Source: Pectobacterium carotovorum
Lineage (GTDB): Bacteria; Pseudomonadota; Gammaproteobacteria; Enterobacterales; Enterobacteriaceae
Assembly: GCA_016415585.1 (NCBI GenBank)
Contig: CP066552.1
Coordinates: 4,650,001 to 4,714,000, forward strand
Length of the DNA stretch: 64,000 nucleotides
Reading direction: 5' to 3'
This document shows positions 22,268-31,990 of this stretch, piece by piece. The notes under the pieces are model-generated. The model had not been told where the DNA came from. It did no database searches and worked only from the letters and a program-made list of their open reading frames with translations. The first letter of the stretch is position 1. Each line of letters begins with the position of its first letter. Both the position numbers and the translations under genes were made by a program.

Positions 22268-23665
22268 TTATGACGATAGAGTTCTGATTAAATTGGAAAA
22301 ATCTTCTTTGATGTCGTGACTTTCTTCACGCAACTGCTCAATCTTGCGGCAGGCATGCAACACCGTCGTATGGTCACGCCCGCCAAAGGCATCGCCGATT
22401 TCCGGCAGGCTGTGATTCGTCAGTTCTTTCGCCAACGCCATCGCCATCTGGCGCGGACGCGCCACCGAGCGGGAACGACGTTTAGACAGCAGGTCGGCTA
22501 CCTTGATTTTATAGTATTCCGCCACGGTCTTTTGAATATTGTCGATAGTAACCAGTTTTTCCTGCAACGCCAGCAGATCGCGCAGCGCCTCACGCACAAA
22601 ATCAATGGTGATCGAGCGGCCGGTAAAATTGGCATTCGCGATAACGCGGTTCAGCGCGCCTTCCAGCTCACGCACGTTAGAACGCAGGCGTTTAGCAATA
22701 AAGAACGCCACTTCGCCAGGCAAACGAATGTCGTTTTCATCCGCTTTCTTCATCAGAATCGCCACGCGGGTTTCCAGCTCTGGCGGTTCAATCGCGACCG
22801 TTAATCCCCAGCCGAAGCGGGATTTCAGGCGATCTTCCACGCCGTTGATCTCTTTCGGGTAGCGGTCAGATGTCAGGATGATTTGCTGGTTGCCTTCCAG
22901 CAACGCATTAAAGGTATGAAAGAACTCTTCCTGCGAACGCTCTTTATTGGCAAAGAATTGGATATCATCGATCAGCAGCGCATCAACAGAACGGTAGTAG
23001 CGTTTGAATTCTTCAATCGCATTGTTCTGCAACGCTTTCACCATATCCTGCACGAAACGCTCGGAGTGCATGTAAACCACTTTCGCGTTGGGCTTGCGGG
23101 CAATGATGCCATTCCCCACCGCGTGCAATAAGTGCGTTTTACCCAAGCCAGTGCCGCCATAAAGAAACAGCGGGTTATACGCGCCGCCAGGGTTGTCGGC
23201 CACCTGACGCGCCGCTGCACGGGCTAACTGGTTCGATTTACCCTCAACGAAGTTATCAAACGTATGCTTGGGGTTCACATTCGAACGGTAGGTATGTTCT
23301 GCCTGTACCGGCGAGTTATCCCAGCTTGGCCGTACCGGTGCCGTACGCACCGGCTGTTGCCGCGCCACGCTGACAGGATTGTGGTGCGACTGCGCAGGCT
23401 GGCTTACCACCTGAACCAACGGTTTGCTCCCTACTTCAAAACGCAGTAAAGGGGCATCCATCCCGCAGAAATCATTCAGCAGGACATTGATATTATTTAA
23501 GTATTTATCACGAACCCAATCCAGCACAAAGCGATTGGGGGCGTAGAGCGCCAGAGTGTTATCACTCAGCTCCGCCTGCAACGGGCGTATCCACATACTG
23601 AATTCTGTGGCAGGTAACTCATCCTGCAAACGGGCAAGACACTGCTGCCAAAGCGAAAGTGACAC
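22268..23665 (-). CDS. dnaA: Chromosomal replication initiator DnaA
   Basis: Initiator ATPase, 465 residues. Domain I ([28 protein letters not shown]) is followed by a variable linker, the AAA+ domain with Walker A ([16 protein letters not shown]) and Walker B ([10 protein letters not shown]), and the C-terminal DnaA-box recognition motif ([14 protein letters not shown]). I start it at the GTG at 23665, matching the GTG start and first residues of E. coli DnaA; the open frame reaches ten codons further but that part is not conserved. The promoter region upstream carries a consensus DnaA box and many GATC sites, consistent with autoregulation and SeqA control. Confidence 0.97.
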   Translation of the reverse strand: MSLSLWQQCLARLQDELPATEFSMWIRPLQAELSDNTLALYAPNRFVLDWVRDKYLNNINVLLNDFCGMDAPLLRFEVGSKPLVQVVSQPAQSHHNPVSVARQQPVRTAPVRPSWDNSPVQAEHTYRSNVNPKHTFDNFVEGKSNQLARAAARQVADNPGGAYNPLFLYGGTGLGKTHLLHAVGNGIIARKPNAKVVYMHSERFVQDMVKALQNNAIEEFKRYYRSVDALLIDDIQFFANKERSQEEFFHTFNALLEGNQQIILTSDRYPKEINGVEDRLKSRFGWGLTVAIEPPELETRVAILMKKADENDIRLPGEVAFFIAKRLRSNVRELEGALNRVIANANFTGRSITIDFVREALRDLLALQEKLVTIDNIQKTVAEYYKIKVADLLSKRRSRSVARPRQMAMALAKELTNHSLPEIGDAFGGRDHTTVLHACRKIEQLREESHDIKEDFSNLIRTLSS

Positions 23666-23689
23666 GGCGGACTCCACTCGAACAAGAAC

Positions 23690-24069
23690 GATCAAAAAGA
23701 AAAGAATAAGACGTTATTTATGTGACTCATGATTTTTTGGCGCCTGCGTCATCCACGATTGTTTCATTCACAATTCAGACAGCAAGCACACCACATAGCG
23801 CGGCGGTTTACTCCGACGATCCCGTCAAAAGGATCGCTAACGGAACCGCGGATCATAACCTAATCCGCCGAAGAGATCTTCCCCTTCTGCACAGTTTCGA
23901 TCCTTTTTATCCACAGGCTATTCTTATCGCAACACCCCGCAACACGGCAGAAGGGCGGCTAGCACACATTTTATCCGCCTGCGGTGAAGCGCCCCCAAGC
24001 CTACCCTCGGTGGCACGATCGTTACGGTGACATCGATCATGATCTTGCGGGACAGATCGTTGGAGGATC
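23690..24069. promoter_or_regulatory. dnaA/rpmH divergent control region with GATC cluster
   Basis: This 673-base gap between dnaA and rpmH (23666-24338) holds eleven GATC (Dam) sites between 23690 and 24069, at 23690, 23818, 23832, 23851, 23875, 23899, 24017, 24035, 24041, 24055 and 24066. Chance would give one or two. In E. coli the dnaA promoter is also rich in GATC and is sequestered by SeqA. I do not place individual dnaA promoters. Confidence 0.8.
23907..23915 (+). promoter_or_regulatory. Consensus DnaA box TTATCCACA
   Basis: A perfect R1-type DnaA box lies 242 bases upstream of the dnaA start within the GATC cluster, as in the autoregulated E. coli dnaA promoter region. Confidence 0.9.
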
Positions 24070-24070
24070 C

Positions 24071-24098
24071 TTGCGCTTTATAATAGAGTCCGTATAAT
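24071..24098 (+). promoter_or_regulatory. Candidate rpmH promoter
   Basis: TTGCGC, a 16-base spacer and a perfect TATAAT read towards rpmH. A second TATAAT (24079-24084) overlaps and may be an alternative start. The leader to rpmH would be about 230 bases. Confidence 0.6.
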
Positions 24099-24326
24099 TC
24101 CCTGCCCGCGCGTCTACGCCTTTTCTGTGCTCTGGCAGGCAGAAATTCCAAAAATAATCGGAATGGCTGGCGTGTTAAGTGTGATGTTAATTGACTCAGG
24201 ACTGTACAATTATTACAATCCTGCCTCTTTCCGTTATATAGCTGTGATATGCGATTGAGGCGTCGGTCATTTTCACGCCGAACAGCCAAACGCGTTTACT
24301 GTGAAGTTATAATTTTCCAAGTTTAG

Positions 24327-24479
<153 letters not shown>

Positions 24480-24497
24480 TAAAAGCTAACCCACCGA

Positions 24498-24857
24498 GTG
24501 GTTAAGCTAGCATTTCCCAGGGAGTTACGTTTGTTAACTCCCAGTCATTTCACTTTCGTCTTCCAGCAACCGCAACGGGCTGGCACGCCGCAAATCACCA
24601 TTCTCGGCCGCCTGAACTCGCTGGGGCATCCCCGCATCGGTCTTACCGTCGCCAAAAAGCATGTGAAACGTGCTCATGAACGCAATCGGATTAAACGCCT
24701 GACGCGCGAAAGTTTTCGCCTGCACCAACATTCATTGCCTTCAATGGACTTTGTCGTGCTTGTGAAAAAAGGGGTGTCTGAACTGGATAACCGTACTCTG
24801 ACGGAAGCATTGGAAAAACTATGGCGTCGGCATTGTCGTTTGGCTCCCGACTCCTGA
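24498..24857 (+). CDS. rnpA: Ribonuclease P protein component
   Basis: Protein subunit (C5) of RNase P, 119 residues, which helps the RNA subunit mature tRNA 5' ends. The RNR signature is present ([22 protein letters not shown]). The GTG start at 24498 gives [18 protein letters not shown], the E. coli N-terminus. It lies 18 bases after rpmH and overlaps yidD by 37 bases. Confidence 0.97.
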   Translation: MVKLAFPRELRLLTPSHFTFVFQQPQRAGTPQITILGRLNSLGHPRIGLTVAKKHVKRAHERNRIKRLTRESFRLHQHSLPSMDFVVLVKKGVSELDNRTLTEALEKLWRRHCRLAPDS

Positions 24858-25078
24858 TCGGGTTGATACGCGGTTATCAACTCGTTATCAGCCCGTTGCT
24901 CGGACCGCATTGTCGGTTCCAGCCAACGTGCTCGCAATACGGTATTGAAGCAATACGCAGGTTCGGCATGATAAAAGGCTGTTGGTTGACGCTTAAACGC
25001 GTATTAAAATGCCATCCTTTGAACCCTGGTGGTGATGATCCCGTACCGCCAAAAACCGACAATAACAGAGAACATTAA
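24821..25078 (+). CDS. yidD: Membrane protein insertion efficiency factor YidD
   Basis: Small membrane-associated protein, 85 residues, which helps YidC-dependent insertion. The three conserved cysteines lie in [17 protein letters not shown] and [11 protein letters not shown]. Its start lies inside rnpA in another frame (37-base overlap), the conserved arrangement in enterobacteria, and it ends two bases before yidC. Confidence 0.95.
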   Translation: MASALSFGSRLLIGLIRGYQLVISPLLGPHCRFQPTCSQYGIEAIRRFGMIKGCWLTLKRVLKCHPLNPGGDDPVPPKTDNNREH

Positions 25079-25080
25079 CG

Positions 25081-26715
25081 ATGGATTCGCAACGCAATCT
25101 TCTTCTCATCGCTCTGCTATTCGTAACCTTTATGCTTTGGCAGGCTTGGGAGACGGATAAAAATCCGCCAGCAACCACGCAGGCCATACAGCAGGCGACG
25201 AACGCAGTGACCGGTGATGCTACCAACCAGGGCGTACCAGCCAGCGGTCAAGGCAAACTGATCACAGTGAAAACCGATGTGCTGTCGCTGACAATCAACA
25301 CGCGTGGCGGCGACATCGAGCAAGCGCATCTGCTGGCTTACCCGGACACATTGGGTTCAGATAAACCTTTCCACCTGCTGGAAACCACCTCCGAGTTTGT
25401 CTATCAGGCTCAGAGCGGTTTGACCGGCAAAAACGGCCCAGACAACCCGGCTAACGGCCCGCGTCCGCTGTTTACCACCACGCAAGATAGCTTCGAGCTG
25501 GCGGATGGTCAGAGCGAACTGCGCATCCCGATGACATACACTGCGGCTGACGGCGTCACCTACACCAAAACGTTTGTTCTGAAACGTGGCGACTATGCAC
25601 TGAACGTTGACTATAGCGTCAACAACACCAGCTCTCAGCCTCTGGAACTCACGCTGTTCGGTCAGTTAAAACAGTCTATGGAATTGCCTAAGCACCGCGA
25701 TACCGGCAGCAGCAACTTTGCACTGCACACTTATCGTGGCGCGGCGTTCTCTTCCAGTGAAGACAAGTACAAAAAGTACAGCTTCAGCGACATGGACGAA
25801 AACCTGAACATCACCACCAACGGTGGCTGGGTAGCAATGCTGCAACAGTACTTCGCAACCGCGTGGATTCCGACGACAACAGGCGCTAACACCTTCTATA
25901 CCAACAAGCTGGGTAACGGTCAGGCCGCTATTGGCTTCAAATCCGCTCCGGTTGTGGTTGCCGCAGGTAGCCAGCAAGATCTGAAGACCACCCTGTGGGT
26001 CGGCCCAGAGATTCAGGACAAGATGGCTGCTGTCGCACCGCATCTGGATCTGACCGTAGATTACGGCTGGCTGTGGTTCATTTCTCAGCCGCTGTTTAAG
26101 CTGCTGAAATTCCTGCACAGCTTCATCGGCAATTGGGGCTTCTCCATCATTGCCATTACCTTTATCGTGCGCGGTATCATGTATCCGCTGACGAAAGCGC
26201 AATACACCTCAATGGCGAAAATGCGCTTACTGCAACCTAAATTGCAGGCTATGCGTGAGCGTATTGGTGATGACAAACAGCGCATGAGTCAGGAAATGAT
26301 GGCGCTGTACAAATCAGAGAAAGTGAACCCGCTGGGCGGCTGCTTCCCGCTGCTGATTCAGATGCCAATCTTTCTGGCGCTGTATTACATGCTGATGGGC
26401 TCCGTTGAACTGCGTCACGCGCCGTTCGCTCTGTGGATTCATGACCTGTCTGCACAAGACCCGTACTACATTCTGCCGATCCTGATGGGCGTGACGATGT
26501 TCTTCATCCAGAAGATGTCACCAACCACCGTGACCGATCCAATGCAGCAGAAGATCATGACCTACATGCCGGTCATCTTTACGGTCTTCTTCCTATGGTT
26601 CCCGTCAGGTCTGGTTATGTACTACATTGTCAGCAACCTGGTTACCATTCTCCAGCAGCAGTTGATTTACCGCGGTCTGGAAAAACGTGGCTTGCATAGC
26701 CGCGAGAAAAAATAA
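25081..26715 (+). CDS. yidC: Membrane protein insertase YidC
   Basis: Inner-membrane insertase/chaperone of the Oxa1 family, 544 residues. TM1 is at the N-terminus ([18 protein letters not shown]). A large periplasmic beta domain spans about residues 55-340, and the conserved insertase core follows ([23 protein letters not shown], with the positive groove Arg; [22 protein letters not shown]). The basic C-terminal tail [14 protein letters not shown] is as in E. coli. Last gene of the rpmH operon, with a strong terminator after it. Confidence 0.97.
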   Translation: MDSQRNLLLIALLFVTFMLWQAWETDKNPPATTQAIQQATNAVTGDATNQGVPASGQGKLITVKTDVLSLTINTRGGDIEQAHLLAYPDTLGSDKPFHLLETTSEFVYQAQSGLTGKNGPDNPANGPRPLFTTTQDSFELADGQSELRIPMTYTAADGVTYTKTFVLKRGDYALNVDYSVNNTSSQPLELTLFGQLKQSMELPKHRDTGSSNFALHTYRGAAFSSSEDKYKKYSFSDMDENLNITTNGGWVAMLQQYFATAWIPTTTGANTFYTNKLGNGQAAIGFKSAPVVVAAGSQQDLKTTLWVGPEIQDKMAAVAPHLDLTVDYGWLWFISQPLFKLLKFLHSFIGNWGFSIIAITFIVRGIMYPLTKAQYTSMAKMRLLQPKLQAMRERIGDDKQRMSQEMMALYKSEKVNPLGGCFPLLIQMPIFLALYYMLMGSVELRHAPFALWIHDLSAQDPYYILPILMGVTMFFIQKMSPTTVTDPMQQKIMTYMPVIFTVFFLWFPSGLVMYYIVSNLVTILQQQLIYRGLEKRGLHSREKK

Positions 26716-26745
26716 TCCGGTTGATGGCTAACCGATAGAAAGCGT

Positions 26746-26775
26746 AAGGCGGTCATTGACCGCCTTATTTTTTTA
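26746..26775 (+). terminator. yidC terminator
   Basis: Nine-base arms AAGGCGGTC/GACCGCCTT with an ATT loop are followed by ATTTTTTTA. Confidence 0.92.
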
Positions 26776-26843
26776 ACGGCTGCTTTATCAGCCAAGATAC
26801 GTAAAATAGCCTGCCAAACAGGCATCAATGCAGAGAGAACATC

Positions 26844-28208
26844 ATGAGTAATACCGACACCATCGTCGCCCAAGCCACGCCACCGGGACGCGGAGGCGTG
26901 GGTATTTTACGCATTTCAGGACAGGCCGCCGCCGACGTCGCGCATACCGTTCTGGGTAAGCTCCCCAAGCCTCGCCACGCCGATTACCTGCCGTTCCGTG
27001 ATGCCAACGGCACCACGCTCGATCAGGGCATTGCCCTCTGGTTTCCTGGCCCGAACTCCTTTACGGGGGAAGACGTGCTGGAGCTTCAGGGTCACGGCGG
27101 TCCGGTTATTCTTGATTTACTTCTGCAACGTATCCTGACGCTATCTAACGTGCGGATTGCACGTCCTGGTGAATTCTCTGAACGTGCCTTCCTGAACGAC
27201 AAACTCGATCTTGCGCAGGCGGAAGCCATTGCCGATCTGATTGATGCCAGCTCGGTACAGGCCGCGCGCTCCGCACTGAACTCTCTGCAAGGCGTATTCT
27301 CCACCCGTATAAATCAGTTAGTGGAAGCACTTACTCACCTGCGAATCTACGTCGAAGCTGCCATCGACTTCCCGGATGAAGAGATCGACTTTCTCTCTGA
27401 TGGCAAAATTGAAGCACAGCTCAATGGCGTGATGGCCGATCTGGACGCCGTCAGAGCCGAAGCGCATCAGGGTAGCCTGCTACGTGAAGGGATGAAGGTC
27501 GTGATTGCGGGTCGCCCTAATGCCGGTAAATCCAGCTTACTCAATGCGTTAGCCGGTCGTGAAGCCGCCATTGTGACGGATATTGCGGGAACGACACGCG
27601 ACGTATTACGCGAGCACATCCATATCGATGGTATGCCGCTGCATATCATCGACACCGCCGGGCTGCGCGATGCAAGCGACGAAGTCGAGCGCATTGGTAT
27701 TGAGCGAGCCTGGCAGGAAATCGAACAGGCCGATCGCGTGCTATTCATGGTAGACGGCACCACCACGCAGGCGACCGAGCCTGAGCAGATCTGGCCAGAA
27801 TTTATGGCGCGCCTGCCAAAAACGCTGCCGATTACCGTGGTGCGCAACAAAGCTGACGTGACTGGCGAAGCGCTCGGCATCGAAGATGTGAATACTCACT
27901 CACTTATCCGACTTTCCGCCCGCACGGGTGAAGGCATCGATACGCTGCGCGACCACCTCAAGCAAAGTATGGGGTTCACCAGCAACACAGAAGGCGGTTT
28001 TCTGGCTCGACGTCGCCACCTGCAAGCACTCGAACTGGCTGCACAGCATCTGATTCAGGGCAAAGAACAGCTGGTGAGTGCCTACGCGGGAGAACTGCTG
28101 GCAGAAGAACTGCGGCTGGCACAACAGGCCTTAAGTGAAATCACCGGCGAGTTCACCTCTGACGACCTGCTAGGCCGTATTTTCTCGAGCTTTTGTATCG
28201 GGAAGTGA
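26844..28208 (+). CDS. mnmE: tRNA modification GTPase MnmE
   Basis: GTPase that, with MnmG, makes the 5-carboxymethylaminomethyl group on wobble U34 of tRNA. 454 residues as in E. coli. The folate-binding N-domain ([21 protein letters not shown]) is followed by a helical domain with the G domain inserted (G1 [14 protein letters not shown], switch [19 protein letters not shown]). The C-terminus ends in the catalytic-type FCIGK. It is separated from yidC by a terminator and so has its own promoter. Confidence 0.97.
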   Translation: MSNTDTIVAQATPPGRGGVGILRISGQAAADVAHTVLGKLPKPRHADYLPFRDANGTTLDQGIALWFPGPNSFTGEDVLELQGHGGPVILDLLLQRILTLSNVRIARPGEFSERAFLNDKLDLAQAEAIADLIDASSVQAARSALNSLQGVFSTRINQLVEALTHLRIYVEAAIDFPDEEIDFLSDGKIEAQLNGVMADLDAVRAEAHQGSLLREGMKVVIAGRPNAGKSSLLNALAGREAAIVTDIAGTTRDVLREHIHIDGMPLHIIDTAGLRDASDEVERIGIERAWQEIEQADRVLFMVDGTTTQATEPEQIWPEFMARLPKTLPITVVRNKADVTGEALGIEDVNTHSLIRLSARTGEGIDTLRDHLKQSMGFTSNTEGGFLARRRHLQALELAAQHLIQGKEQLVSAYAGELLAEELRLAQQALSEITGEFTSDDLLGRIFSSFCIGK

Positions 28209-28215
28209 TTTGCTC

Positions 28216-28238
28216 TCCCCGATATTATTCGTCGGGGA
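28216..28238. terminator. Stem-loop between convergent mnmE and hipA
   Basis: Seven-base arms TCCCCGA/TCGGGGA with a nine-base loop. The tail is only moderately T-rich, so termination is plausible but weak. Confidence 0.5.
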
Positions 28239-28240
28239 AA

Positions 28241-29518
28241 TTACTCCCATCCTCTCATGAGCCGTCTCGATCTAGCCAGCAACCCGGTCAGGATTGCCTC
28301 ACTGATATGAGTAGGAAAATCCACTGGCAGTTGACTTCCAACAGTCGTAATGACGTTATCAACGGTTTGTGCAAACTCCGCCAGAATGTTTTCCATTGAT
28401 TCTCTGGCAAACCCAACGGCCTTCGCCGTCTGGAAAAAATGCCGGGGAAAGATCTGCTCAATCGCATATTTCTTGCCTCTTGAGCCAGTTAATCCCATCG
28501 CCGGATACATAGAGAGAATGTCATAGAAAGGCGTGAGTCGATATCGCCCCTCAGATTCAATAAACAAGGAAAAATTTTTCGCATGACCATCCGTTGCAGC
28601 CAATAGCCAAAACAGTACCTGAGCCTGCATAAAGCGATAACGATCTCTTTCTGGATCAACCGAACCCAATAGAAACGACATAATGGCGGAAATACCCGGT
28701 CCACCATGATTTTCATATTTCAGTGCGGAAGGAACGTTTAATACCTGACAAAAATCCTCTTGTGGTAGCCGCATAATCCAACTGACATCCGAGGCGTATT
28801 TACGATCAAAACGCTCCACCGCCAGCGCCTTTATCTTGCCAGCTTTGATCATAAAACAGTGCGGCACTGGCAGCCCAAATGCCTTGGCAATGAGCAGGCA
28901 CAGATACTCATTTTCAACGCTGTCAGACATATCAATTGAGTAAGAGTGACTCTCGATTTTACCAATCGGTAGCTTGATGATGTGGGTAGTTGGTGTGGCA
29001 TTGAGAGGCAGGCACCAGTGATCATCCAGATAAAGCAGCGCCGTCTTTTCCTGTGCACCTGCGATAGAAATACGAAAATCGTCTTCAGTGTCAATCATAC
29101 CCAGCGGGGCATCGTACAGATATCCGGTCAGTATGTTTTCAAGCTGCTGCTCGGATAAGGTTTTGTATTCGATCTTTTTTATATCGTGCACAGGTGAACC
29201 CTGCGGCACTAATTGTAACGCCCCGACACTGTCTTGCCCCACTTTAGCCAGCAGATCAAACGGTTGGGTGGAATCCGTGTGATACCTGGCGACAATCCGT
29301 CTTCTGATATCCGGGTTATCCGGCAACAAATTGTCGAAGAAATTATAAACCTCATCACCTTGATAGGACTGATGACGTAGCGGCACAGAAAGCGAAATGG
29401 GGCGACTCCCCGGCAACCCGAGCCAGTTCGCATCATAGGAAAAATGATGTGCTCCACTGCCCGTTTTGGTCAGAATCCCCACCCGATAGCCGTTCATGTA
29501 AACATCGAGCGCAGCCAT
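28241..29518 (-). CDS. hipA: HipA-type Ser/Thr kinase toxin
   Basis: Toxin kinase of the HipBA module, about 425 residues; E. coli HipA phosphorylates glutamyl-tRNA synthetase and causes persistence. Landmarks: N-subdomain (GSRPISLSVPLRHQ, NFFDNLLPD), the autophosphorylated Ser loop (DFRISIAGAQEKTA), catalytic Asp (ATDGHAKNFSLFI) and metal-binding region (LTPFYDILSMYP). The start at 29518 overlaps the hipB stop (TAATG), so the pair is translationally coupled. Compared with E. coli HipA as I remember it, about 15 residues are missing after FYDILSMYP, just before AMGLTGSRGKKYAI. Catalytic residues are intact, so it should be active. Confidence 0.93.
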   Translation of the reverse strand: MAALDVYMNGYRVGILTKTGSGAHHFSYDANWLGLPGSRPISLSVPLRHQSYQGDEVYNFFDNLLPDNPDIRRRIVARYHTDSTQPFDLLAKVGQDSVGALQLVPQGSPVHDIKKIEYKTLSEQQLENILTGYLYDAPLGMIDTEDDFRISIAGAQEKTALLYLDDHWCLPLNATPTTHIIKLPIGKIESHSYSIDMSDSVENEYLCLLIAKAFGLPVPHCFMIKAGKIKALAVERFDRKYASDVSWIMRLPQEDFCQVLNVPSALKYENHGGPGISAIMSFLLGSVDPERDRYRFMQAQVLFWLLAATDGHAKNFSLFIESEGRYRLTPFYDILSMYPAMGLTGSRGKKYAIEQIFPRHFFQTAKAVGFARESMENILAEFAQTVDNVITTVGSQLPVDFPTHISEAILTGLLARSRRLMRGWE

Positions 29519-29784
29519 TACCATTCTTCCTTCCAGGATGATGCAACAGAGGCTTCGTTATTGGTGGTGTCCACATTCCGGGGCGTAACAGTAAGTTCTA
29601 AATTCAATGCCGACAGGATTTTAAAGAAGGTTTCCAGCTTAGTGGAATCAGGATGTTGCTCGAAACTGGATACCGTATCCTGGCGAATACCCACTTTACT
29701 GGCCACTTTCCCTTGTGAAAGCTTCTGCGTGATACGAACATCTTTCAGATAGCTGCTAAGCTGCTTGCTGTTGGTGACCTTCAT
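29518..29784 (-). CDS. hipB: HipB-type antitoxin and autorepressor
   Basis: An 88-residue Cro/cI-type HTH protein (SQGKVASKVGIRQDTVSSFEQHPDSTKLETFFKIL) that binds HipA and the hip operator. It has the same length as E. coli HipB and also ends in Trp (WKEEW), the residue linked to its degradation and to HipA contact in E. coli. First gene of hipBA, with palindromic sites just upstream. Confidence 0.93.
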   Translation of the reverse strand: MKVTNSKQLSSYLKDVRITQKLSQGKVASKVGIRQDTVSSFEQHPDSTKLETFFKILSALNLELTVTPRNVDTTNNEASVASSWKEEW

Positions 29785-29793
29785 CCTCTTATC

Positions 29794-29813
29794 CTATCGG
29801 TTATAGACGATAG
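29794..29813. promoter_or_regulatory. HipB-type operator CTATCG-N8-CGATAG
   Basis: Perfect six-base arms with an eight-base spacer start ten bases upstream of the hipB ATG. This is the geometry of the E. coli HipB operators (TATCC-N8-GGATA). Confidence 0.75.
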
Positions 29814-29820
29814 AATAAAT

Positions 29821-29899
29821 ATTACACGCTTTAGCAGGTAAAATAAGAATTACACGCTATAACCGTTAACCGTGCATTTACCTGTTATGGCGTGTAAAT
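29821..29899. repeat. Three related repeats between hipB and a divergent gene
   Basis: ATTACACGCT occurs at 29821-29830 and again at 29849-29858, and GGCGTGTAAAT (inverted) at 29889-29899. The outer two form a longer imperfect inverted repeat: 29821-29842 against 29876-29899, about 18 of 22 positions. It lies between the hip operator and the start of the divergent gene at 29945, so a regulator could control both directions. Confidence 0.7.
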
Positions 29900-29944
29900 A
29901 GAATATAAGCAATAAGGCGGGTACAGAAGAACAAGAGGGATAAG

Positions 29945-30508
29945 ATGATTCAACTTCATGCCACACACAAACTATTCAGTCATTTACCACTGAATGACAG
30001 CAGTCAACTTGCTGTTACACCACGCAGCCAGTGGTTATTTACGCAACCCACCGTAGATATCAACCCACTGAGCAGTTGGCACGGAAATCTAATCACCTTA
30101 CAGCGCCGGAATTGCGTACTGCTAGTTCATGACGCCACCCGATTTCCTTTGGTACTTCCGGCGTTGATAAAGAAGGATTTCGCAGAGCTAAACGACCACT
30201 TCACGGATAGCTTCATCAATACCCTACTCAAGTGTGGTGCAGATGAAGATCAACTCAACGCAGCACAACATTATTTACGCCCACTTCAGGTGGATACGCA
30301 GTGCAGCCGTTCTGTGCAGGGCACATTGAATCAGATGAAAGGGGATGTTGAGCACATTGTGCGATTTGATAACCTCAACATTGCTGAATTGGCGGGTTAC
30401 TCCCTCGGTCAATCACTAGCTGATAGACCCTGTTCAGTTAAAGATCGCGGATATCTTTGGCCACAGAAAGAAATGCTGTCATTACTGTCTAGGTTAGCGG
30501 TTGTGTAA
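29945..30508 (+). CDS. Conserved protein of unknown function (DUF6933-like)
   Basis: A 187-residue, probably cytoplasmic protein with no signal or membrane segment. The N-terminus MIQLHATHKLFSHLP followed by LSSWHGNLITLQRRNCVLLVHDATRFPL resembles the DUF6933 family as I remember it, whose function is unknown. The ATG has GAGGGAT upstream. It is divergent from hipBA across a repeat-rich 160-base gap, so it may be co-regulated, or it may be an accessory cargo gene of the same insertion between mnmE and qorB. The family name is moderately secure; no role can be assigned. Confidence 0.7.
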   Translation: MIQLHATHKLFSHLPLNDSSQLAVTPRSQWLFTQPTVDINPLSSWHGNLITLQRRNCVLLVHDATRFPLVLPALIKKDFAELNDHFTDSFINTLLKCGADEDQLNAAQHYLRPLQVDTQCSRSVQGTLNQMKGDVEHIVRFDNLNIAELAGYSLGQSLADRPCSVKDRGYLWPQKEMLSLLSRLAVV

Positions 30509-30512
30509 TAGT

Positions 30513-30545
30513 AATCGGCCCAGAACTATCCCCGAGCCGATTTTT
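30513..30545 (+). terminator. Possible terminator after the DUF6933-like gene
   Basis: AATCGGC and GCCGATT arms with a 16-base loop are followed by TTT. The loop is long, so the call is weak. Confidence 0.35.
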
Positions 30546-30564
30546 AAGCGTTACTTTTTAGGCG

Positions 30565-31416
30565 TTATTTCAGCGTCGCTTTCACTACCGCAGACAGCGG
30601 CGTTGTTGGGCGACCAATCAGGCGACTCAGTTGCTTACCGTCATCAAACAGACCACCTTCGGATGCGCCCGTGTCTGAATCCGCAATAATCTGCGCGAAC
30701 CCCTCAGGCAGCCCGGCTGAAACCAGCGCGGCGGCAAACTCCGCTTCAGACAGGTTTTGATAACCGATATTTTTACCAGACTGTTTGCTGACTTCCGCCG
30801 CCAGCTCTGCCAGCGTGTAAGGCTCATCACCAGCCAGTTCGTAAACCTTGCCAGCCTGTCCTTCCTGCGTCAGCACCGCGACCGCAGCGGCAGCGAAATC
30901 TTCGCGCGTTGCTGAGGTAATTTTCCCCTCACCTGCGCTACCGATAAATACACCGTGTTCCAGCGCAGCAGGGATGCTGGCCGCGTAGTTTTCGGTATAC
31001 CAGCCGTTGCGCAGCAAGACATACGGTAAGCCAGACGCTTTCAGAAGCGCTTCTGTCTGCTGATGCTCTGCTGCCAGCGCCAGAGGCGATTTATCCGCGT
31101 GTAACAGGCTGGTGTATGCGACCAGCTTCACACCAGCTTTCACCGCCGCATCGATGACATTGCGGTGTTGTACCGCACGCTGACCCACTTCGCTCGAAGA
31201 GATCAGCAGCACCTTATCCACACCTTGCAGCGCGGAAGCCAGCGCTTCTGGCTGATTGTAATCCGCCGCTTTCACCTGCACGCCTTTTGCCGACAGATCG
31301 GCAACTTTATTCACATCACGCACCAGCGCCACGATGTCGCTCGCCGGAACCTTCTCTAACAGTTGTTTGATAACCAAACGGCCCAGTTGGCCGGATGCAC
31401 CAGTAATAGCAATCAT
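30565..31416 (-). CDS. qorB: NAD(P)H:quinone oxidoreductase QorB (NmrA-like)
   Basis: Atypical short-chain dehydrogenase, 283 residues, that reduces quinones with NADPH. The Rossmann motif GASGQLGRLVIKQLL opens the protein. LLRNGWYTENYAASIPAALEHGVFIGSAG matches E. coli QorB (YtfG). The ATG follows AGGAGCTTGAG. It is divergent from the HxlR gene ytfH, as in E. coli. Three tandem 14-base repeats lie in the 5' leader. Confidence 0.92.
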   Translation of the reverse strand: MIAITGASGQLGRLVIKQLLEKVPASDIVALVRDVNKVADLSAKGVQVKAADYNQPEALASALQGVDKVLLISSSEVGQRAVQHRNVIDAAVKAGVKLVAYTSLLHADKSPLALAAEHQQTEALLKASGLPYVLLRNGWYTENYAASIPAALEHGVFIGSAGEGKITSATREDFAAAAVAVLTQEGQAGKVYELAGDEPYTLAELAAEVSKQSGKNIGYQNLSEAEFAAALVSAGLPEGFAQIIADSDTGASEGGLFDDGKQLSRLIGRPTTPLSAVVKATLK

Positions 31417-31426
31417 CTCAAGCTCC

Positions 31427-31468
31427 TTTTATTGACTGTCTTTTATTAACCGTCTTTTGTTAACAAGA
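31427..31468. repeat. Three tandem 14-base repeats upstream of qorB
   Basis: TTTTATTGACTGTC (31427), TTTTATTAACCGTC (31441) and TTTTGTTAACAAGA (31455) run head to tail right before the qorB ribosome site. They may be operator repeats for the HxlR regulator or a slippage product. Confidence 0.65.
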
Positions 31469-31530
31469 ACTGGCTGGCATAATATCGGCAAAGCTAATTT
31501 TAAGTAAGTACATACATAAAGGTAAGTATA

Positions 31531-31941
31531 GTGAGTCAACCCAAAACACCAGCAGATTTATTGCTACCCATTCTGCCAGCTGGTGATGTCTTTGCTGAGA
31601 AATGCCCTTCTCGCCAGATACTTAACCACGTTACCAGTCGCTGGGGTGTGCTGATTTTGATCGCATTACTTGATGATACGCATCGCTTCAGCCAGTTGCG
31701 TCGACGGATTGGCGGCGTGAGCGAGCGCATGTTGGCGCAAACTCTGCAATGGCTGGAAAGTGATGGTTTTGTCCTGCGAACAGCCTATCCGGTTGTTCCG
31801 CCGCATGTTGAGTACAGCCTGACACCGTTAGGCAAAGAGGTTGGCGAGCGGGTAAAAGAGTTGGCGGTATGGGTCGAAGGGAATCTGGACGACATTCTGG
31901 CAGCGCAGCAGTCCAGCGAGCAACAATCCATCAAACCATAA
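31531..31941 (+). CDS. ytfH: HxlR-family regulator YtfH
   Basis: Winged-helix regulator of 136 residues. The conserved redox-type Cys near the N-terminus (AEKCPSRQIL), HVTSRWGVLILIAL and the recognition segment RIGGVSERMLAQTLQWLE are visible, with VVPPHVEYSLTPLG as the wing. It matches E. coli YtfH. The GTG start at 31531 follows AAGGTAAG. Being divergent from qorB, it probably controls qorB in response to quinone or electrophile stress, as HxlR proteins with this cysteine do. GTAAGTA occurs twice just before the start (31504 and 31522), possibly operator half-sites. Confidence 0.88.
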   Translation: MSQPKTPADLLLPILPAGDVFAEKCPSRQILNHVTSRWGVLILIALLDDTHRFSQLRRRIGGVSERMLAQTLQWLESDGFVLRTAYPVVPPHVEYSLTPLGKEVGERVKELAVWVEGNLDDILAAQQSSEQQSIKP

Positions 31942-31990
31942 TCAAACGATCATCGATAAAACAATGCGCGTCATGGACAGAGGAGCTTAC

